From Nostoc sp. CHAB 5824 (GTDB lineage: Bacteria; Cyanobacteriota; Cyanobacteriia; Cyanobacteriales; Nostocaceae): DNA of 64,000 nt. The DNA is taken from NCBI RefSeq assembly GCF_020829665.1, contig NZ_JAIVFT010000001.1, forward strand, positions 62,001-126,000, given 5' to 3'. A program made the position numbers and the translations under genes. Under the pieces are notes generated by a model. The model ran no database searches, was not told the origin of the DNA, and saw only the letters and a program-made list of their open reading frames with translations. Shown piece by piece: positions 47,314 through 55,848 of the stretch; within the stretch, counting starts at the first letter, position 1; every line of letters begins with the position of its first letter.

Positions 47314-48285
47314 TTAAACCAATAACATAGCATTCCGCGATCGCTTCACCGCTGTTTGTAATTCGCCCGACAACCAGCTATCAAATTGCGGATAAATTGG
47401 CGATCGCGGCACCAATTCCCACCCCGCAGGCTGTAAAATTTCTCTTAATGCTTGTTCCTGAACATGGGGATAATCGGGATTCACTTCATCTTTTGGCCCA
47501 ATTCCGCCCAAATCTCGCGCACCAGCTTCGATACAAGCGATTAACCATTGCTCATCTTTAACTAAATTGGGCGGAATTTGAATAGTGATGTCTGGCGATA
47601 AAATCTGACGCGCCTTAAAAATGACTTCTGGCAATTGATGAGGATTAAAAGGTGGTGCATCAAAGGTTTGCTGATTTCCTGGACTATGAGGTTGCAGGAT
47701 GACTTCTTGAATATGATGATAACGTTGGTGCATGTCAGATATAGCTTGCAAGGTTTCCCAACAATCATCAGCGGTTTCCCCAATTCCCAACAGTAACCCA
47801 GTGGTAAAGGGAATCTGCAACTCTCCCGCCCATTGCAATTGTTGTAAACGAACTTCAGGTAATTTACTCGGTGCGTGCCGATGTACAGTATTTAACAATG
47901 TTGGCGTTAACTGTTCCAACATCAGCCCCATCGAAACATTTACACGCTTGAGCTTTTGCATTTCCTCAAAACTCAGCGGGCCTGCATTGGTATGCGGTAA
48001 AAACCCCATTGAAAGCGCTAATTCGCACAAATCATAAATCAGCCCAAACCACGCTTGACGCCTTGACGAATGGGGATGCACCTCACCACTAAGGATGAGA
48101 ATTTCACAGACATTTTGGCTTTGAAGTGGTTTTAGAATACTTTCTGCATCTGAAATACTCATCCAGGGACTTTTACCCGGTTCGCTGCGAAAGTTGCAGT
48201 AACTACAGCGATTAAAGCACTCGTAAGTAGGAACGATTGTATAAGCAGGGCTATAGGTGATAAGACGAGAATTATTAATTGACAT
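47314..48285 (-). CDS. cofG: FO synthase subunit CofG
   Basis: A 323-residue radical SAM enzyme; with CofH it makes 7,8-didemethyl-8-hydroxy-5-deazariboflavin, the antenna of some photolyases. The cluster motif CFNRCSYC (C-x3-C-x2-C) is near residue 23, followed by SYCNFRSEPG. Other family features: ILILSGEVHP, TNAGPLSFEEM, GLLLGIGETADDCW and a C-terminal GGIGPKDEVNPDYPH. Length is normal. cofH is not in the window. Stand-alone on the minus strand. Confidence 0.93.
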   Translation of the reverse strand: MSINNSRLITYSPAYTIVPTYECFNRCSYCNFRSEPGKSPWMSISDAESILKPLQSQNVCEILILSGEVHPHSSRRQAWFGLIYDLCELALSMGFLPHTNAGPLSFEEMQKLKRVNVSMGLMLEQLTPTLLNTVHRHAPSKLPEVRLQQLQWAGELQIPFTTGLLLGIGETADDCWETLQAISDMHQRYHHIQEVILQPHSPGNQQTFDAPPFNPHQLPEVIFKARQILSPDITIQIPPNLVKDEQWLIACIEAGARDLGGIGPKDEVNPDYPHVQEQALREILQPAGWELVPRSPIYPQFDSWLSGELQTAVKRSRNAMLLV

Positions 48286-48370
48286 AAGAAGATAATCTAA
48301 AAGAATGCCTTACTCAAACTATATAGATTACCTTGACACTCTTGTTGCCATAAGATTAGATAAACAATAA

Positions 48371-49132
48371 CTATTTTGCTTTGTAAATTTCTGGTAACTG
48401 CCACCAAGAAATATGCGGATATTCGTGATGTTCCTCGTGGTAGCCAAAATGATAGCACGTGATAAATGACCACCAAATAGGACGGCTAATTGTTCGGGCA
48501 CAATGAGGCTGAACATAACCGCCTATTGGTTCACTATGGGGTAAAAAAGTTCCGAAATAGAATAATTGTAATGAGCTTAAAAGTGAGGGAAGCACCCAAA
48601 AGTAAGTTAGATTATCAGTTGGTATATGGAGTATGTATTTAGCAAAGTTATAAATAATAGTCAACGCAATTATTTGCCCCCAACTCCAGTAACCTTTCAT
48701 AAAATGAAAATACCAAGCAAAGAAATTTTGGTGTTTCCCGTTATGAAAATCTGGGTCTAATTGACTTGCTGGATTGTGGTGGTGTAACCAATGTTTTTTC
48801 AATAATTTTTGATATGGTAAAAGACCATAGAGGGATAGGGTCAATGTTCCAATCAAATGATTAATCTTGGTGTTTTGGGGAAATACTACCCCATGCATGG
48901 CATCATGAGATGTAATAAATAATCCCGTATATAAAAATGTCTGCCAAAGTATAACAGGCAATAACATCCAAAATTTTAGTTTCGAGATGTCAAGGGAAAG
49001 TAATAAACTCAGGCTAATGACCCATGCGCTAACAATGACAATAGCAATGAAAAGCCCCTTAAACTGAGATTTACTTCTCACTACTGGAGTCAGTTTTGTT
49101 TGATGACTGGGTGGTTGTTCTAACTGGATCAC
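48371..49132 (-). CDS. crtW: Beta-carotene ketolase CrtW
   Basis: A 253-residue membrane di-iron enzyme that adds keto groups at C4 and C4' of beta-carotene, giving echinenone or canthaxanthin. The histidine motifs of the fatty-acid hydroxylase superfamily are visible: HDAMHG (about 74), HWLHHHNPA (about 113) and HEEHHEYPH (near 233). Four membrane helices surround them. From memory the sequence is very close to the CrtW of Nostoc punctiforme. AT-rich flanks; no other carotenoid gene is nearby. Confidence 0.95.
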   Translation of the reverse strand: MIQLEQPPSHQTKLTPVVRSKSQFKGLFIAIVIVSAWVISLSLLLSLDISKLKFWMLLPVILWQTFLYTGLFITSHDAMHGVVFPQNTKINHLIGTLTLSLYGLLPYQKLLKKHWLHHHNPASQLDPDFHNGKHQNFFAWYFHFMKGYWSWGQIIALTIIYNFAKYILHIPTDNLTYFWVLPSLLSSLQLFYFGTFLPHSEPIGGYVQPHCARTISRPIWWSFITCYHFGYHEEHHEYPHISWWQLPEIYKAK

Positions 49133-49957
49133 GCTTTTACTCCGCCTAGCATTCAGGTGAAAATTCCAAAAATATAGTCATGACAAAAACGACTAACCAG
49201 GAAAATCTGTTAGTGGTCTATGTTTTACACTGGACAATGCCAATGCTCAAAAATATGTAGAAATATTAAGATACTTTACCTAGTATTACACAAGCAACTG
49301 CTATTCTAAAAACTGTTTTCGGTTCAAAGGTTGGGTGGTATGAGCAAGGACACTGTTCAACCTAGTGGCTGCAATAACCACCATGTTCTTCTTGATCCTT
49401 TGTAAACAGTCTGTAGCAAAGACAGTCAATACCAACGGGGAATAGAGAAAATGAGTCCGGGTGCATACTGCACTAGCTGTAGCTGGTTCCAAAGTAGGTA
49501 AGCTAGAAAACTAATCATACTTAGGCGACGCTCCAAAGTTCACGGTGAGGAGTCAGCACTAGTTCAGCAGCATTGCGGATTTTGGCATTATATGCGGTTT
49601 CAGTTTTATCACTAAGATTAAGTGCCTTTATTAAGTTAACTTAAGAAGTTAATTACATTCTTAATATTACTTAACTTACCTACTTTGCGCTATCTGTCTC
49701 TAGTTTCAGAGTAGAAGCAACTCTAAAGAATGAGATTTTAAGGAGGTTTAGATAATATTTATCTAACAAAAGTTCAATAATAGCTTTTACTAACCTATAG
49801 AACAGAGGTATTTTTACCAAACTACTGCTAATGAAAACTTGTAGTATCAATAAAAAAATATTTTGGATATGACAAAAAATCTAACGAAAGTTAGAAGGTT
49901 TCTGGAATATTATTACCCAAACTAATAAAGAGTAAATAGGTTTTTCAAACTTCAAGT
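49133..49957. other. Spacer between crtW and the SDR gene
   Basis: About 800 AT-rich bases. A perfect 14-base palindrome ttaagttaacttaa stands at 49631-49644 and could be a regulator site; no protein is known to me for it. Leader of the SDR gene is at the right. No gene seen. Confidence 0.5.
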
Positions 49958-50776
49958 ATGACTCCTACAGTACTGATTACAGGTGCTTCTGAAGGCATTG
50001 GCAAAGCAACGGCTCTTTTATTTGCGCGGCAAGGATATGACCTGGTACTTGCAGCTCGTCATGCTGACCGCTTGGAAGCCTTAGCGCAGGAGGTGCAAAG
50101 CATTGGCCGTCCAGCACCATTAACAGTTACTTGCGATGTCACTGACCCATCTCAGGTAAACGCATTAGTGCAAAAGGCATTAGAAAATTATGGTTATATC
50201 GACGTGCTGATAAACAACGCGGGCATCTTTGCATCGGGCCCAGTAGAGCAGTTTTCTCTGGGTGATTGGCATCAAATTATAGACACTAATTTATGGGGAT
50301 ATATCCACACTATTAATGCCCTTCTGCCTCATTTCCTCCAGCGTCGAAGTGGAACTATAGTTAATTTAAGTTCCATCGGTGGTAAGGTGCCAACTGCTTA
50401 CTTGGTTCCCTACTGTACTAGTAAGTTTGGCGTTACAGGGTTGACGGAATCGCTACAAGTGGAACTACAGCCAAAAGGTATTCATGTTTGTGGGATTTAT
50501 CCGAATTTAATTAAGAGTACTTTAATGGAACGAGCAGTTTTTCGAGGCAAGGATGAGCAAGATACTCAAGCTCGTCGTGGACAGCTTGAGAATGTGCTGA
50601 AGAATCCGGTGGTGGAGAAGCCTGAAGATGTGGCAAATGCTATCTGGGATGCAGTCAAGAATAAAAAATCAGAAGTGATGGTTGGTTCGGCGAATTTCTC
50701 ACAAGCTTTGTATCGCTTGTTTCCTGGTTTGATAAAGTGGGTTTCGCGGCAAGGGTTGAAGAATCAAGATAATTAA
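49958..50776 (+). CDS. Short-chain dehydrogenase/reductase
   Basis: A 272-residue classical SDR: cofactor loop TGASEGIG (about 7-14), NNAG near 86, the catalytic Ser in NLSSIGG (about 140) and Tyr-x3-Lys in YCTSK (about 155-159). The C-terminal part (FSQALYRLFPGLIKW) is a common extension in this subfamily. Substrate cannot be told. The upstream spacer has no ribosome-binding sequence of note. Confidence 0.9.
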   Translation: MTPTVLITGASEGIGKATALLFARQGYDLVLAARHADRLEALAQEVQSIGRPAPLTVTCDVTDPSQVNALVQKALENYGYIDVLINNAGIFASGPVEQFSLGDWHQIIDTNLWGYIHTINALLPHFLQRRSGTIVNLSSIGGKVPTAYLVPYCTSKFGVTGLTESLQVELQPKGIHVCGIYPNLIKSTLMERAVFRGKDEQDTQARRGQLENVLKNPVVEKPEDVANAIWDAVKNKKSEVMVGSANFSQALYRLFPGLIKWVSRQGLKNQDN

Positions 50777-50798
50777 TTTTTGCTACCAGCCCATTCTG

Positions 50799-51248
50799 CT
50801 ATTGTGACTCACATTCTCGTTGCGTTATATAGTGGCGATAGCGAAACATAGCTTCTAGTTGTACTTGTACTAACCAACCACTGACAAATTCGACTGTTCC
50901 TCCGCCAGGCATAGAGAAAGAAATAGTATCAGTTAACCTAGTTTTGCCAGCTTCCGGTTCAAATTCATGTCTATGTACCCAAGACTCAAAAGGACCAGAT
51001 ATCTGTTCATCGGTAAACAGGCGATATTTTTCACATTCAGTGTGACGCGCTAACCAAGTTAAGGGTAATGGGCCCAAAAACAGGCGAAATTCTGTGATAG
51101 CGCCCACGTTCAGCACCCCTTCACGACGAACCACTTGGACTGGCTGCCAAGGTGGATTCAGCAGTTGCAAAATATCTGGCCTTTCGTGAAATTTCCAAAC
51201 TACTTCTGGTGTGGCATTAATTAGTGAGGAATGTTTAAAGTGCAGCAT
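50799..51248 (-). CDS. SRPBCC/START-like (coenzyme Q-binding-type) protein
   Basis: A 149-residue protein with the SRPBCC fold: LHFKHSSLINATPEVVWKFHERPDIL at the N-terminus, beta strands through LTWLARHTECEKYRLFTDEQISGPFESWVHRHEFEP, and a C-terminal helix (VSGWLVQVQLEAMFRYRHYI). Members bind hydrophobic ligands. It precedes a small zinc-like protein gene on the same strand, and is convergent with the SDR gene. Confidence 0.85.
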   Translation of the reverse strand: MLHFKHSSLINATPEVVWKFHERPDILQLLNPPWQPVQVVRREGVLNVGAITEFRLFLGPLPLTWLARHTECEKYRLFTDEQISGPFESWVHRHEFEPEAGKTRLTDTISFSMPGGGTVEFVSGWLVQVQLEAMFRYRHYITQRECESQ

Positions 51249-51267
51249 GGAAAGAAAAACCTAAAAT

Positions 51268-51456
51268 TCAACTTTCGGATTCGGTATCAATCTCGATATC
51301 TAGGGTATCTTCATCAACCCGCACATACAAAATATTTGGGTTACAGCAAACTTGACAATCTTCTACATAAGATTGCTGTCCTCCAGCACTCAAATCAATA
51401 AAAGTTAAGTTCGGTTCGCCGCAATAGGCGCAGTAATACTCGGCTGTGTTTTGCAT
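51268..51456 (-). CDS. Small Cys-rich CPXCG-type protein
   Basis: A 62-residue protein with two CxxC pairs, YCAYCGEPNL near the start and CQVCCNPN in the middle (the first pair preceded by YY), and an acidic tail (DEDTLDIEIDTESES). The pattern fits the CPXCG-motif family, thought to bind zinc. Start ATG 51456 (MQNTAEYY) chosen; an upstream in-frame extension to 51513 is a heptad-repeat translation (MPNAPCPMPN) and is rejected. Confidence 0.85.
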   Translation of the reverse strand: MQNTAEYYCAYCGEPNLTFIDLSAGGQQSYVEDCQVCCNPNILYVRVDEDTLDIEIDTESES

Positions 51457-51479
51457 CAAGTTTTCAGCTATGAATTCAA

Positions 51480-51560
51480 TGGTATTGGGCATGGGGCATG
51501 GGGCATTAGGCATTGGGCATTGGTTATTTATTTCTCCCTTGTCCTCCCCTACTCCTCTGT
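51480..51560. repeat. Heptad repeats (GGGCATT type)
   Basis: Six or so GGGCATG/GGGCATT heptads followed by CTCCCC-type repeats (ACTCCTCTGTCCCCACTCC), between the Cys-rich gene and the radical SAM gene. Confidence 0.8.
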
Positions 51561-51573
51561 CCCCACTCCTCTA

Positions 51574-53229
51574 TTACCGAGTCCCTCCCAGTACTGGCTG
51601 TAATTCCTTTGGAGTTGGGTTAATATAACTCTGAGCATCAGCCAAATGTTTTAGTAGTGTAGACTGTGGCAGAGGCCCTTGCAAGTGGCTCCAAGGTAAT
51701 ACTTGTTCTGTTGACCATTCGGCGTGGACGTAGAAATCTAAATCGGGGATTTGCCCTTTGAGTTGTTTGAAAGCACGTTTGTAGCTACCCAAGGAGTCGC
51801 CAAAGTCACGAGTAAGTTGGAGAAGTTGAGAGAGCCTGCGATCGCCTCTCGACAACAAAGCTTGTATAATCGACCAATTATAGCTTTCTGGGCGAAACTC
51901 TATCCCCTGTGGTTTTAGCTGTTTTTGCAAAAACTGCAACCGCTTTTCGGCTTGGCGATTCACCCCAAACCATTGAAACGGCGTGTGTGCTTTGGGTACA
52001 AAAGTGCTACATCCGTAGGTTAACCGCAATCCCGGCGCAGCTTTTTTGATATTACGCATCATTGCCACGGTTTGCTCTAAATCCTCTACTTCTTCACCAG
52101 GGATTCCTGCCATTCCATAGAGTTTCAAGCTTTTTAATCCGCCAGCTTTAGCATTTACCGCAGCTTGGATAATTTCGTCGTTCTGTAGCTTTTTATTGAC
52201 GATTTGCCGGATTTTCTCAGAACCACTTTCTACTGCAATGGTAAGCGATCGCGTGTCTCGTTTCGTCAAAATTTCTGCTAACTTGATTGTTACGGTATTG
52301 GTTCGGACTGAGGCAATACTGAGACGAACATCATCATACTTTGGTTGACTAATATAATCTAGTAAAGCCTCAAATTCTGGATGTTGAGTGACTGAAGCCC
52401 CCAATAACCCTAGCCGATTTGTGACTTCTAAACCTCTTTCTATGGCTGGAATTAATGAACCTTCAAGACTGGCTGTCCTAAAAGGCAGTGTGAGATAACT
52501 CGCCAAACAAAAGCGGCACATTTCTGGACAGCTTCTCACAACTTCCACCATATAAATATTTTCCCATGCGGCTTTTTCGGTGACTACAGTTGATGCTGAT
52601 AGAGTATTTCCTCTGTAAGTTTGCTTTTGCACCACTGCGGGAATTTCGGGAGAAATTGGTTTAATTGACTTTACTGCACCATCTACGCTGTGATATTCGA
52701 CTGCATACAAACTGGGGATATAAATTCCTGGGATTTGTGCAAGTCTTTTTAGTTGAGTTTGTCTAGAAGCATTTCTCACTTCTTTGTACGCCTCAATAAA
52801 ATTTCCCAGGAGGTTTTCGCCATCCCCCAGTAAGATTACATCAAAAAAATCTGCAAAAGGTTCGGGATTCGCTGTGAGAACGGGCCCACCACCAAAAATT
52901 ATCGGATGAGAATCATCACGAGAAGTTGCCAGAATGGGAATTTCTAAAGATTCCAGCAAATTTAAAATATTCACATAATCCAGTTCCCAGGAAATTGAAA
53001 ATCCCATAATTTCCGGGGTTCTGGGGAGTTGTTCGTGAGTATCTGTAAACAGGCGACTCACCTGCACATCATCACGCATAGCCAAAGTTGCCCAAACTAC
53101 CTGATAGCCGAGGCTAGTGATGCCTACGCTGTACTCATTTGGAAAGGCAAAAATTATGGGGATAGCGTTGGTATCTGGGGTGGCGGGGGTGAAAAGGAGG
53201 CGTTCAGAGGTAAATACAGATGATGTCAC
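51574..53229 (-). CDS. B12-binding-type radical SAM protein
   Basis: A 551-residue protein. The N-terminal part resembles a cobalamin-binding Rossmann domain (FAFPNEYSVGITSLGYQVVWATL, FSISWELDYVNI, FGGGPVLTANPEPFADFFDVILLGDGE). The radical SAM core has RSCPEMCRFCL (C-x3-C-x2-C, about residue 235-243), VESGSEKIRQ and GLKSLKLYGMAGIPGE. The C-terminal portion (MRNIKKAAPGLRLTYGCSTFVPKAHTPF) follows the TIGR03960-like pattern of proteins of unknown function. Reaction unknown. Start at the ATG on 53229; its C-terminus lies by the heptad repeats. Confidence 0.88.
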   Translation of the reverse strand: MTSSVFTSERLLFTPATPDTNAIPIIFAFPNEYSVGITSLGYQVVWATLAMRDDVQVSRLFTDTHEQLPRTPEIMGFSISWELDYVNILNLLESLEIPILATSRDDSHPIIFGGGPVLTANPEPFADFFDVILLGDGENLLGNFIEAYKEVRNASRQTQLKRLAQIPGIYIPSLYAVEYHSVDGAVKSIKPISPEIPAVVQKQTYRGNTLSASTVVTEKAAWENIYMVEVVRSCPEMCRFCLASYLTLPFRTASLEGSLIPAIERGLEVTNRLGLLGASVTQHPEFEALLDYISQPKYDDVRLSIASVRTNTVTIKLAEILTKRDTRSLTIAVESGSEKIRQIVNKKLQNDEIIQAAVNAKAGGLKSLKLYGMAGIPGEEVEDLEQTVAMMRNIKKAAPGLRLTYGCSTFVPKAHTPFQWFGVNRQAEKRLQFLQKQLKPQGIEFRPESYNWSIIQALLSRGDRRLSQLLQLTRDFGDSLGSYKRAFKQLKGQIPDLDFYVHAEWSTEQVLPWSHLQGPLPQSTLLKHLADAQSYINPTPKELQPVLGGTR

Positions 53230-53430
53230 AGATGTTGTTAGGGGTGTTTAAATAATGGAGTCTCATAGAATTCGCGCCTACACAGGCAAAAACCACTTTT
53301 TCTTCTCTTTTCTACGAGATGCTACGCGAACGTGGGTTTAATTTTAGTCCGCGCAGGCTGACGAGAGTTTGTCTAGCCGAGATTTATAGTCGCCAGAGCT
53401 TCTTTATCTATATTTAATTTTAATACCAAT

Positions 53431-53763
53431 TCACGAAAAACCTGATACATATAGATTTCTCGTAGGGGCACGGCAATGCCGTGCCCCTACCAACGTATTT
53501 GTATCATTATTAAAGTGAAATGGTATAAGCCATAGAATTATCAAGTTAAAAAATAATGTCACGCTATTAGCAAGAATAATTGGCAAGGCTTGTAAATAAA
53601 TTCCGTAGATTAACCATAAAAAAACACCAGTTGTGAATGTAATCAGCGTAATCAAAGAAACATCTTTTGCTGATTTGGTTTGCCAGGTTTTAAACATCTG
53701 TGGCAAAAAAGAGATTGTAGTTATTGTGGCAGCCGCTAATCCTAGAATTGTCAGAAAATCCAT
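53431..53763 (-). CDS. SemiSWEET/PQ-loop sugar transporter-like protein
   Basis: A 110-residue membrane protein with three helices and the PQ motif (TISFLPQMFKTWQTKSAKDVSLITL). Its start is the ATG at 53763 (MDFLTILG) rather than an upstream one that overlaps the previous gene. The last 20 residues (LVGARHCRAPTRNLYVSG) are encoded by the palindromic repeat at 53462-53490 and beyond, so the native C-terminus is probably lost or extended. The gene for the 598-residue repeat protein ends 32 bases upstream of this start, so the two may share a transcript. Confidence 0.85.
   Translation of the reverse strand: MDFLTILGLAAATITTISFLPQMFKTWQTKSAKDVSLITLITFTTGVFLWLIYGIYLQALPIILANSVTLFFNLIILWLIPFHFNNDTNTLVGARHCRAPTRNLYVSGFS
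53462..53490. repeat. Perfect palindromic repeat forming the SemiSWEET C-terminus
   Basis: Arms gtaggggcacggca and tgccgtgcccctac around a single A, a REP-like hairpin common in Nostoc spacers. Here it lies inside the reading frame and codes for the tail. Confidence 0.85.
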
Positions 53764-53794
53764 TGCGATGCAAACCAGTTTATTTACCATTCTC

Positions 53795-55591
53795 TTACGA
53801 TTTTTTGAGATAAGACTTAGCCCAAGCATATCGTTTTGAATCTTTTTTCAGTAAATATTCTGCTGCTTCATGTCGTTTGTTATCATCCTTTGTACTCCTG
53901 ATTACTCGTTTTCTTTCAGCATCTATATCTTCCGCTTCAGCCCCTCGTTGAATAGCTTGTTCAAACCAATAATCACCTTTTGGATAGTCACCTTTGTCAT
54001 AACATATAGCACCCATTAAGGTATAAGGTTGATGACTATCAGGGTGATACTCCATAGCTTTTTTCGCACAATTTTCTGCATCAGCTAATTTAGCAATATC
54101 TCTGAATGCTGCACCTCTAGTTACTAGAATTGCTGACTTTAGCTTGTTTTCTCTGATTTGGCTAAAGTTTAAGTTAGTAAGTTTTAATGCCTGTTCAGGT
54201 TCATCTGCTTTGCGCCAATAACTACTAGCTGTGGGAATATGCCATTTATGTCCAGTGCGGTGAAATTCCTGCTCATAAAAGTCTGCTTCTAGCCTGTAAT
54301 ACGCAAGAGCAATTTTTCCGCCACTAGATAATATTTCCTCTTCCATAAGCTGCAAAACCAACTTAGGGTCTAGCCGTTCTTTTTTCTCTAGTTTGACCAT
54401 AATCGCGTAAAATGGCTCTAGCGAAAGTGAAGGATCTATTAATCTATATTTTCTCTTGAGGATAGCGAAGTGCTTTTGTTGAGCAAGAACAATTATATCT
54501 TCACGTCTATTATTTTTCAGCCACTCAGTTTCTGACTCATTAAATAGTTCTCCTAAATCTATTTTATATTTTAGGGTAGAGGCGTATTTTTCATTTGCAA
54601 TTTCTATAATCTCAGTCAGCTTACGTTTTTTGAGGAAGTTAATATCTTGTTCACCTAACTGATTGGACAACTCAAGCCTTTTTAGAATTTTATACAGGTG
54701 ACTCTTAGGCGTTGAATCCTGATACTCAGTTGCTTTATACTTAGCTTTTAAGGCAGCAAATTCTCGTGTTTGTTCCAATTCTTGAGCAATGGCAATTGTT
54801 TCGCTAAGTCGTTGTTGTTCGATCCAGTTAATTTCTGACTCACTCAAATTATTTTTTGCGTCAATGTTTTGCAGTATTAGATATAGTGGACTAGATAATG
54901 ATAAGTCTGAATGTTTAATCGCTTGGTATTTATCTCGTAACTGAGCAAAGTTAGCTTCTTTTACTGACTCTTGTTGTTGAAAAACTTCTGCTGTTTCCAA
55001 AAGTTGGTTATTGATTAGCCAATTATATTCAGAATTACTTAAACGTTCTGTTACCTCTAATTTTTTCAGTATTTGATACAGTTTACTATCAGGATATGAG
55101 TCTTGATACTGAGTAGCTTTGTATTTAGATTTAAGTTGAGTAAATCGTTTCACCTCTTGAGCAATTTGATTCGTCTCATGTAAACTATTTGCTTTTAGCC
55201 ATTTAACTTCTGAATCAGTGAGTAAATTTCCTGACTCAAGTTTCAAAAGAATGGAATACAGACGACTTGATTGCCAAGAAACGTTATGTTTTGTAGCTTT
55301 GTACTTAGACTTTAATTTATAAAATTCAAATTCTAGATTTCCGAATTCTTGTACTTTATGTTGCTGTTCTTGCTTGATAGCTTCTAAAGTCTCTTTAAGC
55401 TCAGACTCTCCCAACCAATTAAATTCTAAATCACTAAGTTCAATACCTAAATCAACTTTTCGCAAGATGAGATACAACAGACTTGCGGGTGATGAATCGT
55501 TATATTTAGTGGCTTGGTACTTGGACTTTAGGCTAGTAAAGTGTTTTAAACGATTTTGATACTCTTTGTCTATATTGATAGCAGCAGTCAT
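53795..55591 (-). CDS. Protein of six to seven ~60-residue repeats plus TPR-like C-terminus
   Basis: A 598-residue soluble protein. The first 400 or so residues contain a unit repeated five times clearly and twice more loosely: LKSKYKATKYQDS, then a short spacer, SxLYxILxKLE, then xxLSxSExNWL and a helix ending ETxxIAQE. Spacing is about 57-66 residues per unit. The last 190 residues are helical with TPR-like segments (AILVTRGAAFRDIAKLADAENCAKKAMEYHPDSHQPYTLMGAICYDKGDYPKGDYWFEQAI). I do not recognise the repeat. Its gene precedes a SemiSWEET gene on the same strand. Strongly charged, helical; an adaptor or scaffold is the safest guess. Confidence 0.85.
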   Translation of the reverse strand: MTAAINIDKEYQNRLKHFTSLKSKYQATKYNDSSPASLLYLILRKVDLGIELSDLEFNWLGESELKETLEAIKQEQQHKVQEFGNLEFEFYKLKSKYKATKHNVSWQSSRLYSILLKLESGNLLTDSEVKWLKANSLHETNQIAQEVKRFTQLKSKYKATQYQDSYPDSKLYQILKKLEVTERLSNSEYNWLINNQLLETAEVFQQQESVKEANFAQLRDKYQAIKHSDLSLSSPLYLILQNIDAKNNLSESEINWIEQQRLSETIAIAQELEQTREFAALKAKYKATEYQDSTPKSHLYKILKRLELSNQLGEQDINFLKKRKLTEIIEIANEKYASTLKYKIDLGELFNESETEWLKNNRREDIIVLAQQKHFAILKRKYRLIDPSLSLEPFYAIMVKLEKKERLDPKLVLQLMEEEILSSGGKIALAYYRLEADFYEQEFHRTGHKWHIPTASSYWRKADEPEQALKLTNLNFSQIRENKLKSAILVTRGAAFRDIAKLADAENCAKKAMEYHPDSHQPYTLMGAICYDKGDYPKGDYWFEQAIQRGAEAEDIDAERKRVIRSTKDDNKRHEAAEYLLKKDSKRYAWAKSYLKKS

Positions 55592-55848
55592 AGCACTTAG
55601 TAAAATGTGTTATCCGCTACTATAGCAATACCAGTAAAAAACGGCGAGTCAGACATCCACCGTTCTTATTTGCGGTGATTGTTGCTGTTTAAATCGCCTG
55701 AAATACGTCGCCCTGGTCTAGGCTAACAGAAAATCACGAATTAAAATCTTAGCAAGAGGCACAATAGTAGCTGGAACGATTTTCAAAACATATCGTTAAA
55801 AATCCCATTGCCTGAAAGCTAGGGAATGTCGAAATCCCAAAAAATTAT

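Noticed and set aside
51457..51513. N-terminal extension of the Cys-rich protein
   Set aside because: The extension is translated heptad repeat; the ATG at 51456 starts the conserved part.
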